The position numbers and the translations under genes are program-made. From Pseudonocardia oceani (GTDB lineage: Bacteria > Actinomycetota > Actinomycetes > Mycobacteriales > Pseudonocardiaceae), in assembly GCF_019263585.2 (NCBI RefSeq), contig NZ_JADQDF010000001.1:1240001-1304000 (forward strand): a stretch of DNA of 64,000 nucleotides. The letters run 5' to 3'. Below the pieces are notes generated by a model, which worked only from the letters and a program-made list of their open reading frames with translations, did not search any database and was not told where the DNA came from. Positions within the stretch are counted from its first letter, which is position 1. Each line of letters begins with the position of its first letter. Positions 36,456-44,821 of this stretch are shown one piece after another.

Positions 36456-37314
36456 CGCCCTCACCCGCGACGACGCCGCCGCCGTCGCCGGTCTCGACGC
36501 ACTCGACACCCCGACCTCGCAGCGGGTGCCGCTGTGGCGACGGCTGCTGTCGTCGTCGGTGCCGCCGCTGCTCACGCTCGTCGTCGTCATCGTGGCGTGG
36601 CAGGCGCTCTGGGCGTCGGCGATCTGGCCGGAGTTCAAGCTCCCCGCCCCGATCGCCGTGGCCGAGCAGTTCGCCGAGATCGTCGTCGACGGCTCGATCT
36701 GGTCGATCACCTGGACCTCCGTCGGCCGTGCGATCGTCGGCTTCCTCGTGGCGGTCGTGATCGCCACCCCGCTGGGCCTGCTGGTCGCGAAGGTGTCGTT
36801 CGTGCGCCGCGCGATCGGGCCGCTGCTGTCGGGGATGCAGAGCCTGCCGTCGGTGGCGTGGGTGCCCGCCGCGGTGCTGTGGTTCGGGCTCACCGACGCC
36901 ACCATCTACTTCGTCGTCCTGCTGGGCTCGGTGCCCTCGATCGCCAACGGCCTGGTCTCGGGCATCGACCAGGTGCCGCCGATCCTGGGCCGCGTCGGCG
37001 ACGTCATGGGTGCGGGGCGCCTGGCCTCGGCTCGCCTGATCCTGCTGCCCGCCGCGCTGCCCGGCTACATCTCGGGCTGCAAGCAGGGCTGGGCGTTCGC
37101 CTGGCGCTCGCTGATGGCCGCGGAGATCATCGCGACGTCCCCGCAGCTCGGCGTGGGCCTGGGCGCCTACCTCAAGCAGGGCAGCGACGTGAACAACATC
37201 GCCGGGGTGATCTCGGCGATCGTGCTCATCCTGCTGGTCGGCGTCGGCATCGAGCTGCTGGTGTTCAAGCCGCTGGAGAGGCGGGTGCTGCAGGCGCGGG
37301 GGCTCGCGCTGTGA
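36439..37314 (+). CDS. ABC transporter permease, SsuC type
   Basis: The protein has 291 residues. After a soluble N-terminal 35 residues it has about six membrane spans (PPLLTLVVVIVAWQALW, AIVGFLVAVVIATPLGLLVA, IYFVVLLGSVPSIANGL, VISAIVLILLVGVGIELLVF and others). The coupling-helix motif GAGRLASARLILLPAALPGY matches EAA-loop importers of the SsuC/TauC class. It overlaps the ATPase gene by 17 bases. A strong palindrome follows its stop. Confidence 0.9.
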   Translation: MAAPPDALTRDDAAAVAGLDALDTPTSQRVPLWRRLLSSSVPPLLTLVVVIVAWQALWASAIWPEFKLPAPIAVAEQFAEIVVDGSIWSITWTSVGRAIVGFLVAVVIATPLGLLVAKVSFVRRAIGPLLSGMQSLPSVAWVPAAVLWFGLTDATIYFVVLLGSVPSIANGLVSGIDQVPPILGRVGDVMGAGRLASARLILLPAALPGYISGCKQGWAFAWRSLMAAEIIATSPQLGVGLGAYLKQGSDVNNIAGVISAIVLILLVGVGIELLVFKPLERRVLQARGLAL

Positions 37315-37355
37315 GGCCCGCTCCGCAACTGGGCTGAGCACCACCCCGACTCACG

Positions 37356-37428
37356 CGCAACGAGACCCCGACTCGCGGGAGTTCCGCGAGTCGGGGTCTC
37401 GTTGCGGCCGTGTCGGGGTCTCGTTGCG
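37356..37428. repeat. 23-bp perfect palindrome plus third half-copy
   Basis: The arms 37356-37378 and 37384-37406 are perfect reverse complements over 23 bases around a 5-base loop. A third copy of the right arm (TCGGGGTCTCGTTGCG) follows at 37413-37428, and a left partial (CCCCGACTCACG) precedes at 37344-37355. Outer arms GAGCACC and GGTGCTC enclose the element. It lies between the convergent permease and FAD-protein stops and probably terminates both. Confidence 0.9.
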
Positions 37429-37434
37429 CGGTGC

Positions 37435-39288
37435 TCAGGCCGCCCGGTCCGCCGCGCGCGCCGCCGGGAGGCTGCGCAGCACGGCGCGGGCGACGGCGTC
37501 GTTGTAGCGCAGGCTCTGGGCGTTCATCCCGGGCCGGGTGAACGCGCCCGCCACCTTCACCGTCGTGTGCGGCCCCACCGCGAACCGCCGCGGGTGCACG
37601 GTCCCGTCGGCGTCGACCAGCGCGCCGTCCTCGGGGCGCACCCGGACCAGGCCGGTGTTGCGCAGGACGGTGCCGTCGTCGTCGACGAGGACGTCCTCGC
37701 TGACGGCCCCGCGCCGCACCAGGTCGGCGAGCAGCGGGTCGGACGTGCGCGCGGCGCTCGGGTCGGGCAGCCGCGCATCGACCAGGGCCGTGGCGCGCAC
37801 CGGCTCCGCGCCGGCCAGGGTGGCGCTGCCCGCGGCGAACTCCCCGTCGACGACGTCGACCCACATCCCCGAGCCCAGGAACCGCACGAACCCGGCCTCG
37901 GACAGCGCCAGCAGCTGCCGCACCCGGAACCCGGGCGGGCCGCTGGCCACGGAGTTGAAGAAGCCCTGCCACCACGCCATGTCCGACGCCCGGGAGCGCG
38001 CGGTGAGCGCGCCGGACAGCCGCGTGGTCTCGCCGTAGACCGACAGCATCGCGACGAACGCGCCGAGGTGCGGGGTGTGGGCGTCGTCGACGTGCTGGCG
38101 CAGGTCCTCGGCGATCCGGGCGCGCACGAGCGGCTGCAGGGCGTCGAGGTCGGGCGCGCTGAGGCCGTCGAGGGGGCGGTCGAGCGCGGCGAAGTCGATG
38201 CGGTCGACCGGGTCGGGCACCGTCGACGCCAGCAGCGCGGCCATCTCCGGCGTGCCCCAGCGCAGCGCCGCGTAGGCGTCGGCGAACTCCTCCCACGGCA
38301 CCGCGACGCGGTCGGGGTGGCCCACGAACAGCTCGTGGTACCAGCCCCAGGCGATCTCCTTGGCCATCAGCGGCCACGCCTGCTCCCGCAGGTCGACGTC
38401 GCCCGCGGCGATCAGCGGGTCGACGGCGTCGGGCCCGAAGAACCGCGGCAGCGGCGGGCGCCCGGCCTTCAGCCCGTAGTGGGTCTTGGAGTGGTAGGGC
38501 GCCCCGCGCGGCGACCCGACGACCAGCCGCGGCTCCCGGCCCGAGGGCACGTACCCGGCGTCGGTGTAGCGCCCGCCGCGGCCCTCGAACAGCAGCACCA
38601 CCAGGTCGACGAACGCGAGCCCCATGCCGCGCACGATGACCGTCTCCCCCGGCCGCAGCACCGACAGGTCGGAATCGGTGGTCTGCTCGGGCGCGAGGTA
38701 GCGCAGGCCGGGCACGGCGGCGAGGTCGAGCTCGTCGGGCGTGGGACGCGCGTCGAGGTGGCCCGAGGCGAGCACGACGGAGTCGACGCGCAGCGGCGGG
38801 CCGTCCTCCAGGTGCACGACCTGCACCGCGCCCTCCTCGGTGAGCGCGGTGGCGCGGGTGCGGTGCACGTGCGCGCGCATCCCGGCGGGCAGCTCCGCGA
38901 TCACGCGGTCGAGCACCCACGTCAGGTAGGCGCTCTGCAGGCGCCGGCTCGGGAACGTCGACGCCGTGACGGCGGCCAGCTCGTCAGCGAGGTCCGGGTC
39001 GACCTCGGGCCGGCTCTGCACCCAGTCCCACATCGAGGGCCCGGGCCGGATCGGGCCCTCGCAGACGACGGTCTCGTCGGTGAACATCGTGACGTCGGCC
39101 GACATCGAGTTCATGGCCAGCAGCGGCGACTGCTCGTGGCGCCAGATCCGGCCCGCCCCGGCCGGGTACGGGTCGATCAGGTGCACGTCGAGGCCGCCCG
39201 GGTGCAGCTCGGGGGCGCTGGCGGCGAGGCGCTCCAGGATCCCGGCGCCACGGGGCCCGGCGCCGACGATCGCGATGGAGGAGGTCAT
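37435..39288 (-). CDS. Large FAD/NAD(P)-binding protein of sulfur regulon
   Basis: The protein has 617 residues. It begins with a dinucleotide fold SIAIVGAGPRGAGILERLA and has a second NAD(P)-type segment (VIVRGMGLAFVDLVVLLFEGRGG). The C-terminal quarter repeats oxidoreductase motifs (VKVAGAFTRPGMNAQSL). This is the FAD-NAD(P)-binding family PF13454-like group found in actinobacteria, with no known substrate. A sulfur role is inferred from its own RRHVDLCR leader peptide 43 bases upstream and its place between the sulfonate importer and monooxygenase. ATG start. Confidence 0.75.
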   Translation of the reverse strand: MTSSIAIVGAGPRGAGILERLAASAPELHPGGLDVHLIDPYPAGAGRIWRHEQSPLLAMNSMSADVTMFTDETVVCEGPIRPGPSMWDWVQSRPEVDPDLADELAAVTASTFPSRRLQSAYLTWVLDRVIAELPAGMRAHVHRTRATALTEEGAVQVVHLEDGPPLRVDSVVLASGHLDARPTPDELDLAAVPGLRYLAPEQTTDSDLSVLRPGETVIVRGMGLAFVDLVVLLFEGRGGRYTDAGYVPSGREPRLVVGSPRGAPYHSKTHYGLKAGRPPLPRFFGPDAVDPLIAAGDVDLREQAWPLMAKEIAWGWYHELFVGHPDRVAVPWEEFADAYAALRWGTPEMAALLASTVPDPVDRIDFAALDRPLDGLSAPDLDALQPLVRARIAEDLRQHVDDAHTPHLGAFVAMLSVYGETTRLSGALTARSRASDMAWWQGFFNSVASGPPGFRVRQLLALSEAGFVRFLGSGMWVDVVDGEFAAGSATLAGAEPVRATALVDARLPDPSAARTSDPLLADLVRRGAVSEDVLVDDDGTVLRNTGLVRVRPEDGALVDADGTVHPRRFAVGPHTTVKVAGAFTRPGMNAQSLRYNDAVARAVLRSLPAARAADRAA

Positions 39289-39331
39289 GAGGGTCCTCGG
39301 GGAGGGGGCGGACGGGTGGACGGCCGCCGGC

Positions 39332-39394
39332 CTACAGCGCAGCGCTGGTGCGGCAGAGGTCGACGTGCCTCCGGCGCTTGAGCGGGATCCCCAT
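39332..39394 (-). CDS. Putative leader peptide 4 (FAD-protein gene)
   Basis: The frame has 20 codons, MGIPLKRRRHVDLCRTSA and two more, from an ATG whose complement is 39392-39394. The RRHVDLCR core matches leaders 1 and 3; here the Cys is inside the core rather than near the end. It lies 43 bases upstream of the FAD/NAD(P)-binding gene on the same strand. Confidence 0.82.
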   Translation of the reverse strand: MGIPLKRRRHVDLCRTSAAL

Positions 39395-39445
39395 GCCCCG
39401 ACGGTACGGGCGGATCACGGCCACGGCCAGCGCACCGGACCCGCG

Positions 39446-39983
39446 TCACGCCCGGTCGACGAGCTTCGCGAGCGCCGCGCTCCGCTGCTCGAGCCCGCCC
39501 CGCCCCTCGATCCCGTCGCGCCGCAGCTCCACCATCACCGCCGTGACGCGGGCGTCGGTGCGGAACCGCGACAGCGGGACGTAGGCGCCGGAGAACGGGC
39601 TGTCGAGCGCCGCCCCGGCCCCGAACGCGGCCCGCGCCGCCGCGACGAGCGCGGGCGGGGTGTGGAACGGGTCGGTGCCCAGGCAGACCGACGGCCGCCA
39701 TCTCCTCGCGCCCGTCGGGGAACCGCTCGACGTCGACGACGAACCGCGACACCGGGTTCACCAGCAGCCACGGCCGCACCCGCGCCGCACCGGCCGCGGC
39801 CCGCGCGACCACGTCGGTGCCGTGGTCGGTCAGCGCCGCGAGCTCCGCGCCCAGCGCGGCGTCGTCGAGGAGCAGGTGCGGGCGCGTCCACGCCGGGACC
39901 CGCGTGCCCGCGTGCGGGACGTGCAGCACGACCGGGCTCGCGGCGCCGCCGGTCTGTTCCCCGTCGGCGACCACGTCACCCAT
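39446..39983 (-). pseudogene. Decayed N-formylglutamate amidohydrolase gene
   Basis: From an ATG at 39983 the frame reads the family's N-terminal part: VVLHVPHAGTRVPAW, LTDHGTDVVARA and the SRFVVDVERFPDGREEMAAVG block. At about 39685-39705 the reading changes to another frame that gives CLGTDPFHTPPAL, PFSGAYVPLSRF and VMVELRRDG up to a stop at 39446, the family's C-terminal part. About 100 residues that should lie between are missing. An internal deletion with frameshift explains this, and the gene cannot make the full enzyme. The intact enzyme would hydrolyse N-formylglutamate to glutamate and formate. It lies between leaders 3 and 4. Confidence 0.85.
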
Positions 39984-40020
39984 CCTTGCGCGGGCTCCCG
40001 CTCCGGTGTGGAGTGGAGCC

Positions 40021-40095
40021 ATGCCCGTCCCGCTGGTGAGCCGCCGGCACGTCGACCTCGGTCGCGTGTGGTCGGCGGTGTGTCCGGGGTCCTGA
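40021..40095 (+). CDS. Putative leader peptide 3 (monooxygenase gene)
   Basis: The frame has 24 codons from ATG 40021, with SRRHVDLGRVWSAVCPG near its end. The RRHVDLGRV core and downstream Cys match leader 1. It lies 33 bases ahead of the SsuD-like gene, with only a GGAAGGA ribosome site and no clear hairpin between. Confidence 0.85.
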   Translation: MPVPLVSRRHVDLGRVWSAVCPGS

Positions 40096-40128
40096 GACCC
40101 CCGCACACCCACCACCGGAAGGACCCCC

Positions 40129-41238
40129 GTGCCCGTCGAGTTCCTCGGGATCGGCGCCACGAACGACGGCTCCGAGACCCACGCCCGCTCCGGCCCCGCC
40201 TTCGACAAGGCCTTCACGCTCGCGCTGGCCCGCGCGCACGAGGAGAACGGCTGGGACCGCGTGCTCACCGCGTACGCCTCCGGCAGCCCGGACCCGGCCC
40301 AGGCCGCCGCGCTGATCGCCACCCACACCGACCGCCTGCAGCTGCTGCTCGCGCACCGCCCCAACGTCTCCCACCCGACGTTCGCCGCGAAGACGGTCGC
40401 CACGCTCGACCAGATCTCCGACGGCCGCCTCACCCTGCACGTCATCACCGGCGGCAACGACCACGAGCAGCAGCGCGAGGGCGACACGCTGCCCAAGGAC
40501 CAGCGCTACGCCCGCACCCGCGAGGCCATCCAGATCTACAAGAAGGCGTGGACGTCGCGCGAGCCGTTCGACTTCCACGGCGAGCACTACTCCTTCGAGG
40601 ACTTCGTGCTCGACGTCGAGCCCGCGCAGCAGCCGCGCCCGCTGATCTCCTTCGGCGGCTCGTCGCCCGCGGCCTACCGCGTGGGCGCCGAGGAGGCCGA
40701 CATCTACGCGCTGTGGGGCGAGCCGCTGGCCGGCACCGCCGAGCAGATCGCCACGATCACCGACCTCGCCGCCGCGGCCGGGCGCCCGGCGCCGCGGTTC
40801 CAGGTGGCGTTCCGCCCCATCCTCGGCCGCACCGAGGAGGAGGCATGGGAGAAGGCGTACGCCACCGTCGCCCGCATCCAGGACCGCACGCAGGGCGGGC
40901 AGCAGCTCACCCGCCGCCACAAGCTCACCGACCCGGAGAACGCGGGCTCGCAGCGGCTGCTGGCCGTGGCCGCGCAGGGCGAGCGGCACGACCGGGCGCT
41001 CTGGACGGTCACCGCGCAGGCCACCGGCGGCGCCGGCAACTCGACGGCGCTGGTCGGCACGCCGGAGACGGTGGCCGCCGCGCTGCTGGACTACTACGAC
41101 CTCGGCGTCCGCATCCTGTCCGCCCGAGGCTACGACATGATCGCCGACGCCCGCGAGTTCGGCCGCGAGGTCATCCCGCTGGTGCGCCAGGAGGTGGCGC
41201 GCCGGGACGCGGCCGTCGTCCCCGCCGCCCGGGCATGA
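40129..41238 (+). CDS. LLM-class flavin-dependent monooxygenase, SsuD-like
   Basis: The protein has 369 residues in a bacterial-luciferase-like TIM barrel: MPVEFLGIGATND, NGWDRVLTAYASGSPDP, RLQLLLAHRPNVSHP and LDQISDGRLTLHVITGGND match alkanesulfonate monooxygenases. LISFGGSSPAAYRVGAEEADIYALWGEPL is the C-terminal flavin-loop region. It would use FMNH2 and oxygen to release sulfite from sulfonates, feeding the sir gene upstream in the window. GTG start with GGAAGGA at 40117-40123. Its leader peptide supports sulfur control; no flavin reductase is adjacent. Confidence 0.88.
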   Translation: MPVEFLGIGATNDGSETHARSGPAFDKAFTLALARAHEENGWDRVLTAYASGSPDPAQAAALIATHTDRLQLLLAHRPNVSHPTFAAKTVATLDQISDGRLTLHVITGGNDHEQQREGDTLPKDQRYARTREAIQIYKKAWTSREPFDFHGEHYSFEDFVLDVEPAQQPRPLISFGGSSPAAYRVGAEEADIYALWGEPLAGTAEQIATITDLAAAAGRPAPRFQVAFRPILGRTEEEAWEKAYATVARIQDRTQGGQQLTRRHKLTDPENAGSQRLLAVAAQGERHDRALWTVTAQATGGAGNSTALVGTPETVAAALLDYYDLGVRILSARGYDMIADAREFGREVIPLVRQEVARRDAAVVPAARA

Positions 41239-41286
41239 CCTCCGAGGTCATCGAACGGCCTCGACGCGGCCGCTAGCGTCGGTACC

Positions 41287-42096
41287 GTGACGACCGCGAC
41301 GCGAGCCACCGGCACCACGGCCTCGGCCTTCGGGTCGCTGCTGCGCGACTGGCGGCAGCGCCGCCGGCTCACCCAGCTCGACCTCGGCCTGGCCGCCGAC
41401 GTCTCCGCCCGGCACCTGAGCTTCCTGGAGACCGGGCGCTCGCGGCCGAGCCGGGAGATGGTGCTGCACCTGTCCGAGGAGCTGGACGTGCCGCTGCGCG
41501 CGCGCAACGAGCTGATGTCCGCCGCCGGGTTCGCCCCCGCCTACAGCCACCACGACCTGGGCGACGCCGAGATGGACGAGGTCCGCGCCTCCCTGCAGCG
41601 CATCCTCGACGGGCACTCGCCCTACCCGGCGGTCCTCGTCGACGGCATGTGGAACCTGCTCGCCTCCAACGCCGCGGTCTCCGTGCTCACCGAGCTCGTC
41701 GACCCGTCGCTGCTCACCGGCCCCACCAACATCGTGCGCCTGGCGCTGCACCCGCGCGGCCTGGCGCGCCACGTCGTCGACCTGCCGGAGTACGCGGCGC
41801 ACCTGGTCTCGCGGCTGCGGCGCCAGGCCGAGCGCTCGGCCACGACGGGGCTGCGGGCGCTGCTGGCCGAGGCCGTGGAGCACTGCCGCGTCCGGGGCCT
41901 GGACGCCTCGGCGCAGCCGCGCGACCGGATCGTGCTGCCGCTGCGCCTGCGCCACCCCGACGGTGAGCTGACGTTCTTCTCCACGGTGGCCGTGCTCGGC
42001 GCCCCGCTCGACGTCACCCTCGACGAGGTCTGCATCGAGTCGTTCTTCCCCGGCGACGCCGCCACCGCCGACTACCTGCGACGACGGGTCGGGTAG
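41287..42096 (+). CDS. XRE-family regulator with MmyB-type ligand domain
   Basis: The protein has 269 residues. The N-terminal helix-turn-helix (FGSLLRDWRQRRRLTQLDLGL, then SARHLSFLETGRSRPSREMVLHL) is followed by the MmyB-like ligand-binding domain (PYPAVLVDGMWNLLASNAAVSVL, then LRLRHPDGELTFFSTVAVLGAP). Such regulators usually control a divergent or adjacent oxidoreductase; here the SsuD-like gene is immediately upstream on the same strand and the ABC exporter downstream. The ligand may be a fatty acid or CoA ester, as proposed for the family. GTG start. Confidence 0.85.
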   Translation: MTTATRATGTTASAFGSLLRDWRQRRRLTQLDLGLAADVSARHLSFLETGRSRPSREMVLHLSEELDVPLRARNELMSAAGFAPAYSHHDLGDAEMDEVRASLQRILDGHSPYPAVLVDGMWNLLASNAAVSVLTELVDPSLLTGPTNIVRLALHPRGLARHVVDLPEYAAHLVSRLRRQAERSATTGLRALLAEAVEHCRVRGLDASAQPRDRIVLPLRLRHPDGELTFFSTVAVLGAPLDVTLDEVCIESFFPGDAATADYLRRRVG

Positions 42097-42133
42097 CGCG
42101 AACCCCTGCCGATCACCGCCCCGCTCGGGGAGG

Positions 42134-44035
42134 ATGGTGGGAGTGACCACCCCCCTGATCGGTGTCGAGGACGTGAAGACACCGGCCTGGGCGGTGGGCT
42201 ACGAGAACGCGGCGGCGGCCGGGCTGCGCACGGTGGCCCGCACGACGCTGCGCACGTCGGGGCTGCTGATCGGCTGGGCGTGGCGGGCGTCGCCGCGGCT
42301 CACGCTGCTCACCGGCGTCGTGCAGCTCGTCGCCGGGGCCGTCACCGCGTTCGGGCTCCTGGCCACGGCGAACGTGTTCACCTCGCTGCTGGAGCAGGGG
42401 CCGACGCCCGAGCGCCTGCTGGGCGCGCTGCCCGGGCTCGCGCTCGTCGTCGCCGCGTACGCGCTGCGCGGGCTGCTCGACGCGGCGGTGGCGACGGTGC
42501 AGGCCGCGCTCGTGCCGCTGGTGGAGCGCCGCGCCCAGGACGACCTGCACGCCGCCGTGCTCGGGCTCGACCTCGTCGCCTTCGACGACGCCGACTTCAC
42601 CGAGCTCGTCGACCGCGTCGCCGAGCAGAGCATCACCCGCATCCGCATGGGCACGAACGTCACCGGCGACCTGCTGGCCTCGCTGGTGTCGATGCTGGCC
42701 GCCGTCGTCACCGCCGGGCTGCTGCACCCGCTGCTGCCGCTCGCGGTCCTGGCCGCCGCGGCGCCGCAGGGCTGGGCGACGCTCACCTCGGCCCGCGCGG
42801 GCTACCGGTCCTTCGTCCGGACGCTCTCGCGCGTGCGGCGGATGGGCGTCACCGGGCACCTCATCACCCACCGCGACAACGCCGCGGAGCTGCGCGCGTT
42901 CACCGCCGAGCCGGTCCTGCTCGCCCAGCACCGCCGGATCAGCGGGGAACTCGCGACGGAGGCGGTGCGGCTCGGGCACCGCCGCACGCGCATCCAGCTG
43001 GCCGGGCGCACCCTGTCGGGCCTCGGCACCGCGGCGGGCTACGCGCTGCTGGGCGCGCTCGTCTACGTCTCCGCGGTCCCGCTGGCGCTGGCCGGGGCCG
43101 CCGCGCTGGCCATGCGGATCGCGGGGCAGGCCGTGTCGTCGACGGTGTACGAGAGCAACCAGCTCGTCGACGCCGGGTACTACATCGAGCTCTACCGCAC
43201 CTGCCTCGCCGGCGCCGCGGGCCGCCGCCGGCCCCCGCCCACGGCCGTGCTGCACGGCGACCCGGAGGTCGTCACGCTCACCGACGTGGCGTTCCGGTAC
43301 CCCGGCGCCGAGGAGCTCGCCGTCGACGGGGTGAGCGTGACGATGCGCCGCGGGGAGGTCATCGCGCTGGTCGGGGAGAACGGGTCGGGCAAGTCGACGC
43401 TGGCCAAGCTCATGGTCGGGCTGTACGTGGCCGAGCGCGGGTGCGTCGACTGGGACGGGGTGGACCTCGCGCACGCCGACCCCGCCGACGTGCTGTCGCG
43501 GGTCGCGGTCGTGCTGCAGGAGCCGGTGCACTGGCCGACGTCGGCGGAGAACAACGTCCGGATCGGGCGGCTGGACCGCGCCGACGACGGCGACGCCGCC
43601 CGGGACTCGGCGGCCCGCGACTCCGGCGCCGACGCCGTGGTCGCCGAGCTGCCCGACGGCTGGCCGACCGTGCTGAGCCGGGAGTTCCAGGCCGGGCGCG
43701 ACCTGTCGGGAGGTCAGTGGCAGCGGATGTCGGTGGCGCGCGGGCTCTACCGGGACGCCCCGTTCGTCGTCGCCGACGAGCCGACGGCGGCGCTCGACGC
43801 CCGTGCCGAGCACGCCGTCTTCGCCACCCTGCACGGGCGCACCGGGGCCGGCGCCGACCGGATCACGGTGCTGGTGACGCACCGGCTCGCCAACGTCCGC
43901 TACGCCGACCGGATCCTCGTGCTCGACCGCGGGCGGCTGATCGAGTCCGGCCGCCACGACGAGCTGATCGCGCTGGGCGGGGTGTACCAGGAGCTGTTCG
44001 CGCTGCAGGCGAGCGCCTATACGGTCGACGCATGA
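42134..44035 (+). CDS. ABC exporter, fused permease and ATPase
   Basis: The protein has 633 residues. The membrane half (about 1-350) has roughly six spans. The ATPase half shows Walker A GENGSGKST, Q-loop VVLQEPVHWP, signature LSGGQWQRMSVARGL, Walker B FVVADEPTAALD and switch His LVTHRLA. It is a type IV exporter half-transporter that would act as a homodimer. The substrate is not apparent. ATG 42134 or GTG 42143 may be the start. Its stop overlaps the next gene (ATGA), so the exporter and the hydratase are co-translated. Confidence 0.88.
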   Translation: MVGVTTPLIGVEDVKTPAWAVGYENAAAAGLRTVARTTLRTSGLLIGWAWRASPRLTLLTGVVQLVAGAVTAFGLLATANVFTSLLEQGPTPERLLGALPGLALVVAAYALRGLLDAAVATVQAALVPLVERRAQDDLHAAVLGLDLVAFDDADFTELVDRVAEQSITRIRMGTNVTGDLLASLVSMLAAVVTAGLLHPLLPLAVLAAAAPQGWATLTSARAGYRSFVRTLSRVRRMGVTGHLITHRDNAAELRAFTAEPVLLAQHRRISGELATEAVRLGHRRTRIQLAGRTLSGLGTAAGYALLGALVYVSAVPLALAGAAALAMRIAGQAVSSTVYESNQLVDAGYYIELYRTCLAGAAGRRRPPPTAVLHGDPEVVTLTDVAFRYPGAEELAVDGVSVTMRRGEVIALVGENGSGKSTLAKLMVGLYVAERGCVDWDGVDLAHADPADVLSRVAVVLQEPVHWPTSAENNVRIGRLDRADDGDAARDSAARDSGADAVVAELPDGWPTVLSREFQAGRDLSGGQWQRMSVARGLYRDAPFVVADEPTAALDARAEHAVFATLHGRTGAGADRITVLVTHRLANVRYADRILVLDRGRLIESGRHDELIALGGVYQELFALQASAYTVDA

Positions 44036-44802
44036 CCGAGCTGGTGCACCTCGACGTCGAGTCCGCGATCGCGACGATCACGCTGGACTCCCCCGCCAAC
44101 CGCAACGCCCTGTCCGCCCAGCTGCGCCGCGAGCTGATCGCGCACCTCGGGACCGCGCTGGCCGACGAGTCCGCGCGCGTGATCGTGCTGAGCCACACCG
44201 GGCGCGTGTTCTGCTCGGGCATGGACCTCAAGGAGACGCGCGGCGCGGGCGTGTCCGAGCAGGGCGTCAACGAGGTGCCGGCGATCCTCACGACGCTGTG
44301 GACCTCGCCCAAGCCGGTCGTCGCGCGCGTCGCGGGCCCGGCCCGGGCGGGCGGGGTCGGCCTGGTGTCGGCCTGCGACATCGCCGTGGCCGCCACCGAC
44401 GCCTCGTTCGCGTTCAGCGAGGTGCGGATCGGCGTCGTGCCGGCCGTCATCTCGGTGACGGTGCTGCCGCGGCTGCTCCCCCGCGCCGCGCACGAGCTGT
44501 TCCTCACCGGCGAGACGTTCGACGCCGTGCGCGCCGTGACCGTCGGCCTCGTCAACTCCGCGGTGCCCGCCGAGGGGCTCGACGCCGAGGTCGCCCGCTA
44601 CACCGAGATGCTGCGCCTCGGGGCCCCGGGCGCGCTGGCCGCGACGAAGCGGATGCTGCGCGCGGAGCGCCCGGCGTCGATGGCGGGGCAGTTCGCGGAG
44701 ATGCAGGAGCTCTCGGCCGGGTTCTTCGCCGGCGAGGAGGGCCAGGAGGGCATGCGCGCGTTCGCCGAGAAGCGCAAGCCCGCCTGGGTCGTGGAGGGCT
44801 GA
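44032..44802 (+). CDS. Enoyl-CoA hydratase/isomerase family protein
   Basis: The protein has 256 residues. Crotonase motifs: ITLDSPANRNALSAQLRRELI, oxyanion-forming SGMDLKE, and VGLVSACDIAVAATDASFAFSEVRIGVVPA with the usual catalytic Glu in FSEVRIG. The second catalytic Glu position cannot be settled by eye. It may hydrate or isomerise an unsaturated acyl-CoA. Coupled by a 4-base overlap to the ABC exporter, which is unusual; no other fatty-acid gene is near. Confidence 0.85.
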   Translation: MTELVHLDVESAIATITLDSPANRNALSAQLRRELIAHLGTALADESARVIVLSHTGRVFCSGMDLKETRGAGVSEQGVNEVPAILTTLWTSPKPVVARVAGPARAGGVGLVSACDIAVAATDASFAFSEVRIGVVPAVISVTVLPRLLPRAAHELFLTGETFDAVRAVTVGLVNSAVPAEGLDAEVARYTEMLRLGAPGALAATKRMLRAERPASMAGQFAEMQELSAGFFAGEEGQEGMRAFAEKRKPAWVVEG

Positions 44803-44821
44803 GCGTCGTCGCGGGCTGAGC

